Shown piece after piece: positions 49,613 to 62,937 of a stretch of DNA of 64,000 nt. Where the stretch lies: positions 4,260,507-4,324,506 of the forward strand of contig OY718803.1 in NCBI GenBank assembly GCA_963070105.1, read 5' to 3'. The notes beneath the pieces were generated by a model. The model was not told the DNA's origin. It was given only the letters and a program-made list of their open reading frames with translations, and did no database searches. The stretch comes from Litomosoides sigmodontis. Lineage: Eukaryota; Nematoda; Chromadorea; Rhabditida; Onchocercidae. Position 1 is the first letter of the stretch. Each line of letters starts with the position of its first letter. Position numbers and translations under genes: made by a program.

Positions 49613-52600
49613 CTGAATCACAAGTGTACCTTACTAATTTCCAGTAACGTTTCGCGATATAAGTAAAGAGACGCCCCGTCCATCACTCGATTTATATATG
49701 TTCTGTTTTTAAATCTTCATCTTAACTCCCTCTAAATTGCGCATTAATGTTTAAGCAAATAAATGATTCCGCTTCTCAACCAAGAAATATTTTTAATCAG
49801 CAATCAGCAGGTTGTTGGTGCCAATCTCTTTAATCCGTAACATACAATTTCGTTTCATTTTGGAGATATTCTTTTCGAATTAAAAAACTGCAGAAATAAA
49901 ATTTAGCTGAAGATTAGGAAAAGCAAGACAAATGCAAGACAATCTTGCGGATAATTTACAATAGAGTGAAATATATCGAAAGGAAAGATGCACCAGATGC
50001 AAGCAAGCTTTAAATCAATTAATCCCAACAAAGAGTTTTTACTTATTTTTGGAGGAAGTTAATAAACTGTGCATACATGTAAATGTGCATAATCTTCGTT
50101 AAAGTTATTTATTTGCTACAAGCCAACTCACTTTCTTCGTACTTTTGTAGAATCAAAGGTTAGTTTGCTTTCCCGCTTCTGTTTTAAAATTTTTATTTGG
50201 AAACAACAGTTGCCGATCAAGATGGAAAGATGGGACGAAGGGTTCGTTGGATATATCTCTTCATTAAGGTATAAGCAATGTGATGGTTTTGAAAACTCGA
50301 CAAATAAAATTCGTCATTAAAAATTCCAACTGCACATTTAGATGCTTTTCAAATTATTATTCTGTATTCAGATGAGTGCTGATGAGTCGGCAGATTCAGT
50401 GGGATATTCTGATGATTTTTAATCAGTGGGTGGGTTAAATTTCAACCGATTAAATTTCTAGAAACTAAAGACTGAACTTCAAAACCTGCAATCAAGTGCC
50501 ATAAAATCAGATTATGAAAGCAACAATTTTCTTTCGTTTTTCACAAATGTGTTCTGGGATTTATGTTTCGATATCGTGATGACCAAAGGCCACAAATATC
50601 ACTCATAATTTTATATAAATACTTCAAAACCAATTTGCAAGACGCGGCATTCATTTGGCGAATACAATATTCAATTTTGCAGATTTATTTATCCCTACCC
50701 TACTCAAAAAAGTCAGTCTATTCAGAAGATGAGGTATGTTACGTGATACACGTCAATGTGCGGCTAAAAGTGCACGAAAAAGGTTTACATTGCCATAGAA
50801 TTCACAAAAGTCCGAGCTTGCCTTTTTAAATTTAAAATATCAGAATGTTAAGCGACATATTAAATTATGTCCCATTTGCTGATGAAATCCTCCTCAAACC
50901 AAGATTTTTATATGTAAGTTTTTAAGCGTTGAAAACTTTGACCAAGTGCGAAATGGAGTGTTAAAGGGATGGAGGTTAATCAAACGAACAACAGTAGAAA
51001 TGAAGAAGAGCCATAATATGTTAGGGCTCGCCTGATGAAATGAAACTAATCTTTCGGTAATGATTTTACGATCAAGAATACAGCAGTCAGCCTCAGGAAA
51101 AGACAGTAACTTCTCCGCTACTCCCTATAAAAAGCACCAAACGCCCAAATTTTACACAAGCTAATTGCAGGATTACCATATAAAGAACCAGCAAAAAAAA
51201 CCATAAGACGCTGTCACCCGCTGAATACCCAAAAAATAACTCCCACGTTGAAACCGGTCTACCGCAATATGAAAACCCTCCATCTCATACAATTTTCCTA
51301 AACTCTCAGAATGAGATAATATCGACATGCGTAGAACTACAAGGCTTGTAATAAACCACAATCAAAAAATTAAATCATGTTTGGTGAAAAGTTTAAAATT
51401 TTACCAGCTTGACCATTATATCAATGTTTCAAAATTCAACGGCAAAAATTTTTTCAAACGATTTATGATTACCAGCACGAAACGACGATTATGAACAAAA
51501 CTAACGAAATGTAGAAATTTCAAGAGGTTTGAAGATGCGCGCTATTCATTTGGAAGATATTACGATGATGAAGTTATTTTTGCCTAAGTAAATAGTTTAA
51601 CGTTACTTGAGCGTAAAGCAGCAAGTTCTTTGACCATATATCAAATAATTTTATCAGGATGCTTTAGCAATGTAACAATTGAATAATGAGATGATGCCGC
51701 ACAGTTCGAATCCATACTGTGAATACATTTTAAATTGACTTTCTGTGCATTTTTAAGTTCGGATTATTGCACTTGCGGTGATGCCACTTTAGAGCTTTGC
51801 CGAATTTCACATTTTCAATTAATATTTCTCTTTCAAAAACTTGTTATCGCACTAAGTGAAATAATGCGATAACAAAATACTTGTTAAAAACGGAATGCAT
51901 TACAGTTTGTCGTTAAGCCCCCTTTCCGTGATATTTTATTGTAGAAATATCTCTGTGTCCCTAGCACCTTACTTCCTCCTTCTACTGTGGCAATCATGAA
52001 ACTGGAAAACCGTTAGCGCTTAGCAATTATATAGGAAACTAATGGATCGATGCGTAGGAGCCCTGCTAAGTGGAAGGCACGAAAGGATGACGATTATTAT
52101 GCTAAATGTTTACACAAATAAATATAGAAGCGATCAACCACAACTTTCATGGTATCAGCCAGAAAAACCAAAGAAATAAATTTTTAAAATCCGTTGGATA
52201 TTAACTGCCAGGCTCTGTGATAAATCCCAACATTTAGGAAAAACACTTCCACACACATTTGTCGAGGCAAGTAAAGGACTCTTCCCTTAGAAGCATGCAC
52301 TGTCTAACAATAAGATGTCAAAATAAATTATCTCCACAAAAACAACATGGTATGTGAATAAATAAAGTCGAACTACCATTTCTCCTATAATTCGTTTCCT
52401 AAGTGAAAACACAACATAAATCCCTTACCCTACAAGAATCATTGCCCTAGGAATTGAAGAAAGTAATGATCAAAAATCAGATCAATCAATTCTTTGAGTT
52501 CCTAAGGATGCGTACCATTATTATGGTGTGTTATGTGCTGAATTGTTAGAGGTGAAGAGAACTGAAACGATCAGCTGATCGGTTAACCTTGGAAATAAGC

Positions 52601-53038
52601 GGAAAACACATATTAACGATTTCCGGTCATTTGATAAGCTTCCGGATGGAAAAAACACTGCCGCATAGGAAAGTTTTGAGGGACAGACGCTGAGGAGAGC
52701 TCTCGGCCTCCGAAATCATCAACACGCGGTTCCCCACTGCAACGAAACGACCAACCTGGAGAACCACGTAGTTGAGTGTGCATGTCGACGGGGCGCACAC
52801 AGCGGAGACGGGACTCTTTTTCTCTCTCCTCCTCTTTTTCTCAAACACTTTCTCCTCCTTGCTCAACCCTCATAATCAATAAATCGATAGATGCATTTGA
52901 TGAGCAGACTTGTGTAGTGTTGTAAGAGTGCGTTTGGCGCGAGCGAGATTTCAAATGGCGATGCGGAAGGAAGGAGCGAGTGTTGCCGTGCACCAGTGAT
53001 TTCTTTTCGAGATCAAAGGTTGAAACAGTGCCCTGAAC
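49613..53038. other. Divergent intergenic region upstream of rbm-12
   Basis: More than 3 kb without a recognised gene. Most is AT-rich with short open frames. From about 52640 onward it becomes richer in G and C, with a pyrimidine tract near 52815-52860 and several CpG-containing words. That block is a candidate promoter or 5' exon region for sec63 or an unrecognised transcript. Confidence 0.5.
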
Positions 53039-53947
53039 ATGGCGACGGATCTGATTTTGCGGAAGCAGCAGAAATATGAGGGAATACGTCTGAACTACTC
53101 CTTAGCACTGCTCATCGGCATTTCCGGTTCAGATAAGCTTTACAGCAAGCATCAAATATATTCAAATTAATACTCTCTTCTCTTTTCTGAACTTCGGGAA
53201 ACGTCGGAACACTTCCTAAACACATTACCTGAAACGAGGAAGTGCAATTCGGCAATCATATGATAATGCATCTCTTGTCATTTGATAATGAATGGAAGTT
53301 GTTGTAGGACTGCGATGCCAAAATGGAAGGTCTCAAAGTAAAGTAAATTGCACATCACCTTGATAAGGTCAGATTTCAAACTTGAAATCCGAAGAGGACT
53401 TTAGACTTTTATTTTGGAAGAAAACAAATCAATTCAGTGGACAAGCGATTTTCATAACGACACAGTCAGTGAAGGCAGCTCTGAACTATGACATATCAAC
53501 GGACGGTGTGGTTCATGTCGGCATGATAGTGCCAGGTAAGGAAAGAGCCTTCAAGTGTAGGGACTACATTGTGCTTCTGAAAGCACAACTTCGAGAAATG
53601 ATAGGGAGGTTAAATTAGTGGCACGCTAATGTCTTTCATGTAGCGGCATGCGCGAGCTGATTATCGGCGAGTTCCTTTTTCTTTTTTGAATTGCGTAATA
53701 GCAGCGCGCATCCGATTCAAAATGAGCGGATCAAATATTGATGTAAAGTTAAATAATTAAAGATTACCAGAAATTCTTACCTTCATTTTCCAACACAGGA
53801 TGAGGAATCATGATTGGAAATTAGATTACAAGCACTTAACATTTTCCCATGAAACCTCTGTTTTTTATTGTGGGAAAAATTTTCTTGCATGAGAGAAAAA
53901 CGAAATCTATATCATCAATTTAACTAGTGTTCATTTGCAGAATTGTA
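53039..53947 (+). other. Unrecognised short ORFs upstream of sec63
   Basis: An ATG at 53039 (MATDLILRKQQKYEG) opens a frame of about 44 codons ending near 53170. A second open frame follows a possible acceptor at 53367-53368 (GGTCAG, ill-defined) and runs to 53618; its translation includes ALNYDISTDGVVHVGM. I recognise neither. They could be 5' UTR sequence of sec63, a small diverged gene, or a fossil transposase fragment. The real sec63 acceptor is the AG at 53939-53940. Confidence 0.25.
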
Positions 53948-56900
53948 ATGATGGGCCGTGCACAGTTTGAATACGATGAAGTGGGTAATACATTCTACTA
54001 TGTACTAGTGTCATTTTATGCTTTGGTTCTCATACCAGCAACAATTTTTTTCTGGCCTTCAAGTAAATTAGGTTAGTATTTTTTTCGCCCACTTAACTTG
54101 AGTTGCGTCAGAGTTGTAATCACATGACGATGGTTGTGAAGAGTTTGAATGTGAAGTTGATAGTACATTCTGCCTAATTTTTAGTTGTGATTTCTTTGAA
54201 GAGCTTGCTGCTCCTCATTATTCGTAATTGATATATGTTCTTTGATTTTATGGAAAGCCTTTTCTGGTTTGTGCAAATAAGAATGTAGTTTAGTGAATGC
54301 TGATATTTGGGTGATTTTATTATTAACTGATATTAATATTCAGCTTATTTTCAGAAAAAACTGAACGAGAAGAACGCTGCTGCTGTGAAGGATGTACTGA
54401 AAAACGCATAAAAGCAGAAGCAAAACGGCCATGGCGGAAAACCAAGAAATTTCTAACTTTTTTAGCTTTAGCATTGGCGTGGATCTTATTTTTCATCATT
54501 GTGCGTAAAGTGACGCAAATTGAGGTTGATCATACCGAGTATGACCCATACGCTATACTTGGTATCGATCAGGTGATTTTCTTATATCTTGCTATTAAAA
54601 CTCGTGATCTTCCACATTTTAGGATTTGTAAGGTGATAACTGCTATTCATTGCTTTAAAAATCGGAGGATTTAGGAAAAACTTTTTTTAAGGGAGCTGCT
54701 AGCTCAGTTGTTAAAAAGAAATACCGCGAATTAAGTAAGACAATGCATCCTGATAAAGGAGGTGACCCGGTGCAGTTTGATCGCATTGCAAAAGCATATC
54801 AAGCATTAACTGATGACGAAAGTAGGGAAAATTGGGAGAAATATGGTAATCCAGATGGACCAACTGGTCAGTTTTTTAGTTGATGTTTACAGGGGCCCAT
54901 GTACAAATTGTGACGTATTGTAATTTGGATTTTTATAACATGTTATATCATTTTGTAAGCTATTTTTATTAACTACCAAGCAATTATTGAATAATTAAAA
55001 CGAATTCTAGCGACCACATTCGGGATTGCATTGCCGAAATGGATAGTTAGTAAAGAATATGGTGTCTGGGTCCTTGCATTTTATGGCTTCGTCCTCATGG
55101 TTTTGCTTCCTTCAGCTGTTGTATGTGTTTGTTATTCCACTATCCTACTTTATTGAGACACTATAACACTATATTGAAGTGCTCTGGATTCTCATTTTTT
55201 AGGGGTTTTGGTGGTATAATTCCATCAAGTATAGTATTGATCAAGTATTACTGGACACAACCGAAATGTATTACTATTTTTTCCATAAAACGCCGAAAAT
55301 GGAAATAAATCGTAGGTATTAAAGATTTATGTTTTCTTTTTTAACATCATATTGTACATGTGACTTTATAACAAATGGTTTGAGAATAGCAGTTATAGGT
55401 GCACGTGCTCCGTAAATTTCTTCACAGTTATCTGTTTTGTTTTCATGTCTACCGATTTTCTAGGAATTATTTAATTATACGTGATGATCATATCTTTTTA
55501 TGTATTTTGATGGTGCTTGGTGGTTCATTTGAATTCTGGAGGCAGTACAATAAAGAAATTGTGGAACGTGAAAGTGACGATATTGAACTGCCACCACTTA
55601 TGAAGCTGTTCAAAAATTTAAGTGAAAATAAGAAGGAGCGACCTTTTTGTTTGCCATATTCTGTAAAGGCGCGCTTGTTCATCCACGCTCATTTGTCTCG
55701 TTTCGTACTTGATTCCTCTAACTTGAGAAATGGTAATATCTTATACTACAAAATATTTTGATTCATGTACCAAGTATTGACGAATTTCATTTATCTAATT
55801 CAGTTTTCTTTTCGTATCTACTGATGTTGCTTCTCACTCAGCAATATTTTATATTAAGTCATTAGCCTTTTGGAGTAGATGGAGTAAAATCTTCAGGAAG
55901 AATGGTGTTGCTAGTGGTGCTATTCCTGTATTATGCCATAATTTTAGATAGTGCTTATGTGATTTCAAAATGTGTTATGCTTACCAACGAGATGTTAGCT
56001 CTCGCTCAACATTTATGTTTCTACGGTAATCCAGCACGCTGTCCGTCTTTGGATACGATCGAAAACTTGGCAAAATTATTACCAATGATTGTTCAAGCGC
56101 TGTGGCCGAAAAATAGCCCTTTATTACAATTACCACATATCACAGAACAGAATTTACACTATTTTCGTCGTGTAAGCATGTTTTCTATTAAAACAGTTTC
56201 AGTCCACATTGTTCGTGCAGCACGTAAGGGATTGCACTGCTTTTTGTTTATTTTTTTTAACTTCTAGAGCTTTTAAGTTTCGCCTTTCTTGAGACTTAAA
56301 ATGATTTGTATCTTAATGCTTATATCAATTCTTAAGTTTTATGGTGATATAAAACCACGTTCATTCATAAATGTGATTTCTTTTAGAATCGTATAATCAC
56401 TTGTGCAGATCTCGCAAATCTAAATGAAATCAGACGTCGTCAGGTGTTGCAGTCGTTAAGTGATGCCGAATACAATGATGTGGTCTTTGTACTGCAATCA
56501 ATGCCCAGACTAAATATTGAGCCTCGTTTTGAGGGTAAGCAGATTCATTTTCATTCTATTTTACTTAATTCTCATTATTTTCATGCATGATTTTATTTTA
56601 ACCTTTCCAGTACAAGGCGAAGATGATGCTCAAAAAGTAACGGTTGGTTCGGTTGTCACTTTGAAAATTGTTTTAACAAGAAGTCCATTGTTAGATTCAA
56701 ATAAACGGGAAGAAGAAATGCCTGAGAGCAGTGAGAAGGTATTGGTAACTTATTTGGTATGGTCTTTTTTAGGTTGAAGATTTTTCCCTTGAATTACCAG
56801 TCTACGATTGTACTAGAAGAATTTTGTGTATCAAATTACCTCCCTCCTTTACAGAACGCAGAACCAGTGGAGATGATGGATGATGAAGAGGAAATAAATG

Positions 56901-58525
56901 AAGAAAAAGACAACAATGTACCAAAGAGAAAAATATGGGAGAAACCGAAAAAGAAACAAAATAGAACAAAACCGGCCAAAAATAGACAGGGACAGAAATC
57001 TAAATTGGTAAAGAGAGTTACAGCTAACATTAAGCCAGACGAAGACAATAAAGGTAAATCGGAAGAGCAAAAGAAGGATCAAAAAGAGAACAACGATGAT
57101 ATGGAAACAATTGGAGATAGTGAAAACGGAGAGCCAAGTGGTTCCGAAAAAGGCTATGTTAAAGAGTTGGTTTCGAAATCATATCAATAGCTACATTTCT
57201 TCATCGTGAGTCAGGAAGAATTCAATCAATCTTTGCTAATATGTCGTAAATGAATATATCGGATGCCTTATATATAAGTAATGATCTTTTTTAGATAATA
57301 TATACAACATTCCTTACTTGTCAGGTAATTGTGTGGATAACTGCTTCCTAGAATGTTTATAATTATTTTACTTTTTTAATGTTATTAAAAGGTTTTTTGA
57401 AGTATTTTTAACTGAACAGTGTAACCACATTTCATTTGCGAATTTTCTTCAGCGAAAACGACAAAGAGAACGGCAGTGGTTCCGAAGGTATGGAGGAAGA
57501 GGAATCAGATAATGAAGATTGGGCCAATGAGAATATGGTGAAAAAAGAATCCATTTTGGGAAGTAGGAGTAAAAAGACGCACCCGGTGCACTGTCCCTAC
57601 TTTTCGGGCGAAAAATTCGAATGGTGGTGGTTATTACTTGTTGACAAGAAACTTCGCAAACTGGTTGTACCAGCAGTGCATTGCACAACCCTTGTTAATG
57701 AACAAACGGTTTGTTTTAAATATTTTATTGTATAAAGGAAAAAGTGTACACGCAATTGTTCTCAGATTGGGAATCTACTAATATATCTCTTCACTTTATC
57801 GACTTCATATATGAATGTATTAAGAATGATACCAATTAGTTGTACTATTAGTTTCAGTATATTAGTTTCAGGTGGAAATGAAATTCGCAGCACCGCAGCA
57901 CAAGGGCATATATTATTATAACTTATTAGTTAAGTCAGATTCATATATGGATTGTGATTATTTACTCGATCTAAAGGTTAAATTTTCGTTTTTTTCGGCT
58001 TTTGTCAAGAATCGTTCAATACTCTAAAATATTTGATTCTTCACAATATAATGTGGGAAGTTAAAGGGGAACAATTAAGCGTGAAATATTTTTTGGCTAG
58101 GTATCTTCGGACTTTGTGTGAAGTTTTCTCTGTCACTCTCAACAATTAAAGAAACTCTTACGTATCATTTTTTCAAATAACAAGAGTGTGAGTATTGTAA
58201 TTTTGGTTTAAGAATTGTCAAAAATAACATAACGAGTTCATTACAAATGTTAGAAATGATATGAAGTAACGGATCACCGAAAAAATTACAGGAGAGACGA
58301 GGGAGGAAGGTTCGAGGAAATTACTGGGTTGATGATGGCCTTGAACTGTTTAGTCACTTTTTACTTTCAAACTTTGAATTCGAAGCTACCTCTACTAAAG
58401 TTTTTAATTTTCAGTTAGATGTACATGAGGCGAAGGAAGTGCCTATAATTAAATACGAGGATTCAGATGAACAGCTGGAGGATTCATCTGACTATACTGA
58501 GGATACGGAATCTGAACACGAGTAG
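53948..58525 (+). CDS. sec63: SEC63 homologue, ER translocon J-protein
   Basis: SEC63 sits in the ER membrane, recruits BiP through a lumenal J domain and assists post-translational translocation. Exons: 53948-54071, 54355-54572, 54692-54866, 55011-55120, 55203-55315, 55464-55732, 55948-56171, 56387-56534, 56611-56738, 56855-57165, 57453-57708, 57872-57976, 58415-58525. They join in phase to 763 residues (human 760). The N-terminus ([13 protein letters not shown], then a membrane helix), a second helix, a J domain with HPDKGGD (HPD about 133-135), the GIALPKWIV segment and third helix, the Sec63/Brl region, a Lys/Glu-rich linker, the EWWWL motif and an acidic tail all match the family. Two ATGs lie in tandem; the second fits the family start better. 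The donor at 57165 is weak but is the only one I found that keeps phase. Confidence 0.93.
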
Positions 58526-58557
58526 CATTCCTCACAGTTTATAAAAATCGTCGTGAT

Positions 58558-58563
58558 AATAAA
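58558..58563 (+). other. Poly(A) signal of sec63
   Basis: AATAAA 33 bases after the sec63 stop codon. Confidence 0.5.
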
Positions 58564-60925
58564 AACTGTGTTAGTGTTTTATAAATAGGTGCCGACGGGT
58601 TCTATCACCCAGCATGCTTTTTGTTAACTGGATTGATTAAAAAATTAATTTATTGCTAATGGATAATATGTGCGACATAACATTATCTGCCGTAAACTCG
58701 AAAAATCTGTTAATTCATGGAAGTTATACAGTAGGCAGAGTATGGTAACTAAATTATAGCACTTCCCCAACATTGATTTTTCGAAGGACAACAATTTTCA
58801 AATTGCAGGTTGCTATTTCTACATTTTTTATCATTAAAAGATCTTTTCGGAGCTGGTTTCTCAGTTTCCGTTGTATGCTCCTAGTTCTTATAATCACAGT
58901 CGAATGTTAAATCGGTGACGAAATTTCACATGACTGTTCATGAAAATATATAAGTTGTGGATAAATGGATTGAACCAACATCTGTTATGAATCTCAACTT
59001 AGAGGGTGATAATTACGTGAAATTTCCAAAATCGCATAAGGTTCACGATTACTATTTCGAAAAGCACAGTACTAAATTCATTCGGAAGTAATCATGTCAT
59101 AGGAAGGTATTAATTTGTGACACTTGCATACAAAGTGTTTATTTAATTGACATTTTTATCGGGTGCGGTTCCGCACCATAAACAGGATTAATGGAAGGGA
59201 TATCTTGTCCTTCATCTTGCACACAGTCGTAAATGATAAATAGTTTGAAACTGTAAAAAAGATGAATATAAGTATAATTTTAGCATGCTGCATTCATTTT
59301 ATAAAACTTCCGAGAAATTCCTAATGCCACAGTAGCACATGGAGCGAGAACAATGATCTGTAGGTATGAAGAAATTCGCGTTTAGGCAGTAACTCGGAAA
59401 AAGAGTTGGTAGCATTCTTGAAAATTTACATTCTCCTAGATATTATGAAATGCAAACACAACCAATCTGCACAGCATATGTAGGGAACAGATGTTGATAG
59501 CACGTGATTGGAAGAGGTGGACGACAGCTCCGATGAATGGAGTAGAATCGCTAGTTCTGTGAGGAAAATAATTTATCATTAAAAATTTTTAGCGTGGTTA
59601 TGTTCGTTTCTTCGTCACCCATGAAAGGCAGACTAGAAGTGGGCTCCATTCCTTTTCTGTAATTATTTTGTCCGATAATCCTAGTAACATAACGCGTAGT
59701 CTTTAACACTTAAATTCAGAATCATAGCCACGATGTTTTAATATCAAATTACGATTTTTTCAGTACTATATTTTTACAGTTCCTAAGTATTCAGGACTCT
59801 CGATTTTGTTGAATCTTAGTTTTAGTCTAAACTAACGAATGGCGAGATGAGAAATGGAGAAAGAAACAAGGAACCGGTTTAAAATACATTAAAGTCTCGA
59901 AAAACCTCAAATCTCTTGATAAATCTAATGCAAGAGAAGCAAGCATTTGAAAGCGGAAATTTGGAACGGCACAAATATCAGATATGCCATGACCGTGATA
60001 AAACAGTATGAAAATGCGGAAGTGGCCTTCTTTTCAACCATGACCATGCTGAAAGGATATGAAAATGCGGGAGTGAGCTTCGTTTGAAATCCCTACGTAA
60101 CCAAATTTTTTGTTTCAATAATCAAAATTCTTGCTGTAAAACAGAATGAAAAGTTGCATCAAGGTATTCCTACAAAATCGTCCCTTTTCCAGGAAGACTT
60201 ATGACCTCGTGTCGTTAATGATAACAGTCACATCTGGCTGGTGAGCATAAAATATTTTGAATTCTAGCAAGTTTTTGTAAGTGAATAAATTGATATAACT
60301 TGAGATTCGAAAAATGGTGTAATTGGTTCGAGAGAGTGGAAGAATGGAATTAAGCAAACTGAAATGAAACATTGGAATTGAGAGAACTAAATGCTTGAAA
60401 AAACAAAGAATCATCATAACTAAAAAAACTGCATGCCTTTCTACAATTCACTTCAAAAACACTCGTTAAAGGCAACTACTATCTTTAAACAAGTACCGAA
60501 ACTTAATTATTTATAAGTCTTCATTGAAGTCAAAATAATTTTCAAGAAGGAAAGAGTTCTCTTCCCAATAAAACTTATGATTGTAAGCCTAAGCAGCATC
60601 TCTGAAAGAATTTGGGATGCAACGATATCTACTCTTTATGCTCACTGATCGAAAATAAATATTTTGCAGATTAGAAGAGAATCAAATATTAATTCGAGTC
60701 TTCATTTTTATGCCCTCTGCACGAATGAAATTTTGAATTCTGTGAGACCAACTACCTTTTTACAATGGATTATTATGGTGATAACCGCTTTCATCCTTCT
60801 GCCTAAACTTCGAAGACAATATCACAAAATAATTGAAAAAATACATGTTCAAACTTTAAAGATCAAAGCAAAATCACATATTACGTCATATATTGGCACA
60901 CACAGTGGTACCAATCCACCGGAAA
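58564..60925. other. Convergent intergenic region, sec63/mel-26
   Basis: About 2.4 kb between two 3' ends. I see only short, low-information open frames, no RNA gene and no clear repeat apart from a short near-repeat (ATGAAAATGCGG) around 60008 and 60058. Confidence 0.6.
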
Positions 60926-62925
60926 TTACGAGTTACCTCTGTCGGATGATTTGTCGAAGTGACGAACGATATCTGTGACAAGATCATGGTGTTGTTTGAC
61001 AACATTATCCCAACCCGGTGTAGATGTAATATTTCGTGGATGTTGGATGATAAATTCCACAGCACGATGTCTAAGACGTGGCGCACTGTAGATATCCGAA
61101 ATGATGAGCAATTCACAAACATTTTCAAATGTCAAAGCCTGAAAAAAATATGAAGATTCAAACATACTCCTTTAACCGTAGGTTAATTTTTACTTTGCAA
61201 GGAATTATCCAACTAATTTTCATATGAATTAGTGTTACCTAGATTCTGTTGAGAGAATGAACGAATCACGACCACAAAATCTATGAATTAAAGGATGATG
61301 ACAAAAAATCTGGATAAACATTCACGAATTATTCACCTGGATCAAGGCTTTTTCACAGTGACTTTTCAATTCTTCAAGCCTATACTTGTCTGCAGCAATT
61401 AATAAATCAGAAGCAAATGCAAATTCATTAACATCTTTTAAACAATGTCCACAGTAAATGAAATTGAGCATTTCCGTAACTGTATCATATTCCAGATCTT
61501 CGATTACCATTACACCCTACAACAAGAGATCCTTTCATAAGAAAAACTTGTTTGAGGCTCACAATAATTAAAGTATACAAATTAAAACCGTTTTAGCTTC
61601 ATTGGTGTCTTCATGCCTTAGCATTGCTGCAAAAACTGGAGATCTAGCAGCAAGAATAGCTCGATGAACTCTAATTTCCCGCTCGCCCACTTTTATCGCG
61701 AAATCAGTCAATACATCATCTTTCAACATTTTCAAATAATCCTCGGTGAGTTGTTGCTCGCTATTGCTCTAAAAAGATTTCAGTAAACTAAAATAAATAA
61801 AGACTAACTCACGGATTAAATGTTTAAATGTTCCATCCTTCTCCTTCACTAAAAAACCCTTCCATAAATAAGAAATAAGAAAGTGGAGAAAGAACATGAA
61901 CAAAACAGAATCGTACATTGCAATATGGCATTAAAAAATTCCCAGCAATATTCAACAGGCTCACTGTTAACATCTCCTCTAGCGTTGTTGTAACAGTTTC
62001 TACAGCTACATCTATCTCAACATTCACAATAATTGAATCATTTGGCAGTATCTGCGGAAACAGGATATCCCGTTTTATATATGAAACGTAATCAGAATGT
62101 GATGGGTTCGGATGAATACGCATTTCGATCTCTTTCATTTCACTGGTCCGTAAAATGAAGCTGAAAAGGACGAAATTTCACAAAAGCTTAATATTATATG
62201 GTATGTGCTCTGTGACGAATATTTTACTCGTTAGATTTTTCAGACTATTTAATTTCGATTAGCGCCAAAGGCCTGAAAACAGTTATAGAAGAATTCGGAG
62301 GAAAAAGATGCTTCTAACAATTCTGAACCTATAACATTATTTCACTGAATTTCACCCCTATTTCACCTTTCACCTTATTTCATCTGTAACATAAAAATCA
62401 CTAAATTTATTTACCGTGATTTAAAGCCAATTTTTCCATTTTTGCATGGTGCGTTCGTATTACTAACCACTCTGTTAAGACACAAAAAAACAAAATCTTT
62501 GTTGTTTTCACCATTTCCTTTCGGATAAATTTTGATGGACCAGGTAAGTGTGTCTTCACCGCGATGTAGATGAACAAAGTTCTCCAAATATTCCTGATAA
62601 CAGTGTGAAAAATTCTTCACTGTCCAACTGTGTTTCACATGCTGAAGAAAGCTAATCATTTAATTTCAGCTTATTCATTTTTTCATAAGCATATTAGGTG
62701 ACTGACAGTTTTTCTAGAAAGAGACGTCTTTGGCTCAAGAGCACCAAAATAATTCACTACGGAATTGTTGCAGTTAAGACGATTTGGGTTGTTCATAGAA
62801 AAATACCAATCGAAATTCTGACGAACCTCAACTCTAATTTCAGTTTGAGAAGAATTCGAAGGGTGGGAAGCCAACGCCGATGAAGATTCGATGGGCATGC
62901 TTAACTCGGAATTCGACGGTTCCAT
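60926..62925 (-). CDS. mel-26: MATH-BTB cullin-3 adaptor, MEL-26-like
   Basis: MEL-26 brings substrates such as the katanin MEI-1 to the CUL-3 ubiquitin ligase. Exons in transcript order: 62925-62827, 62641-62415, 62160-61965, 61768-61589, 61516-61337, 61138-60926. All phases fit, giving 364 residues. A MATH domain (about 34-160) shows HSWTVKNFSHCYQEYLENF, LTWSIKIYPKGNGE and HPNPSHSDYVSYIKRD. The BTB domain (about 180-290) shows TDFAIKVG, VHRAILAARSPVFAAML and EMLNFIYCG, followed by a BACK-like helical end. The MATH strings fit MEL-26 better than SPOP. The last codons before the stop include AGAG|GTAACT, which could be a donor to an unseen 3' exon. The ATG follows an acceptor with exon edge at 62937, suggesting trans-splicing. 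Confidence 0.9.
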
Positions 62926-62937
62926 TCTTTAAAAATC

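Noticed and set aside
60664..61153. Plus-strand ORFs over the mel-26 3' end
   Set aside because: Mirror frames of conserved mel-26 coding sequence or AT-rich spacer.
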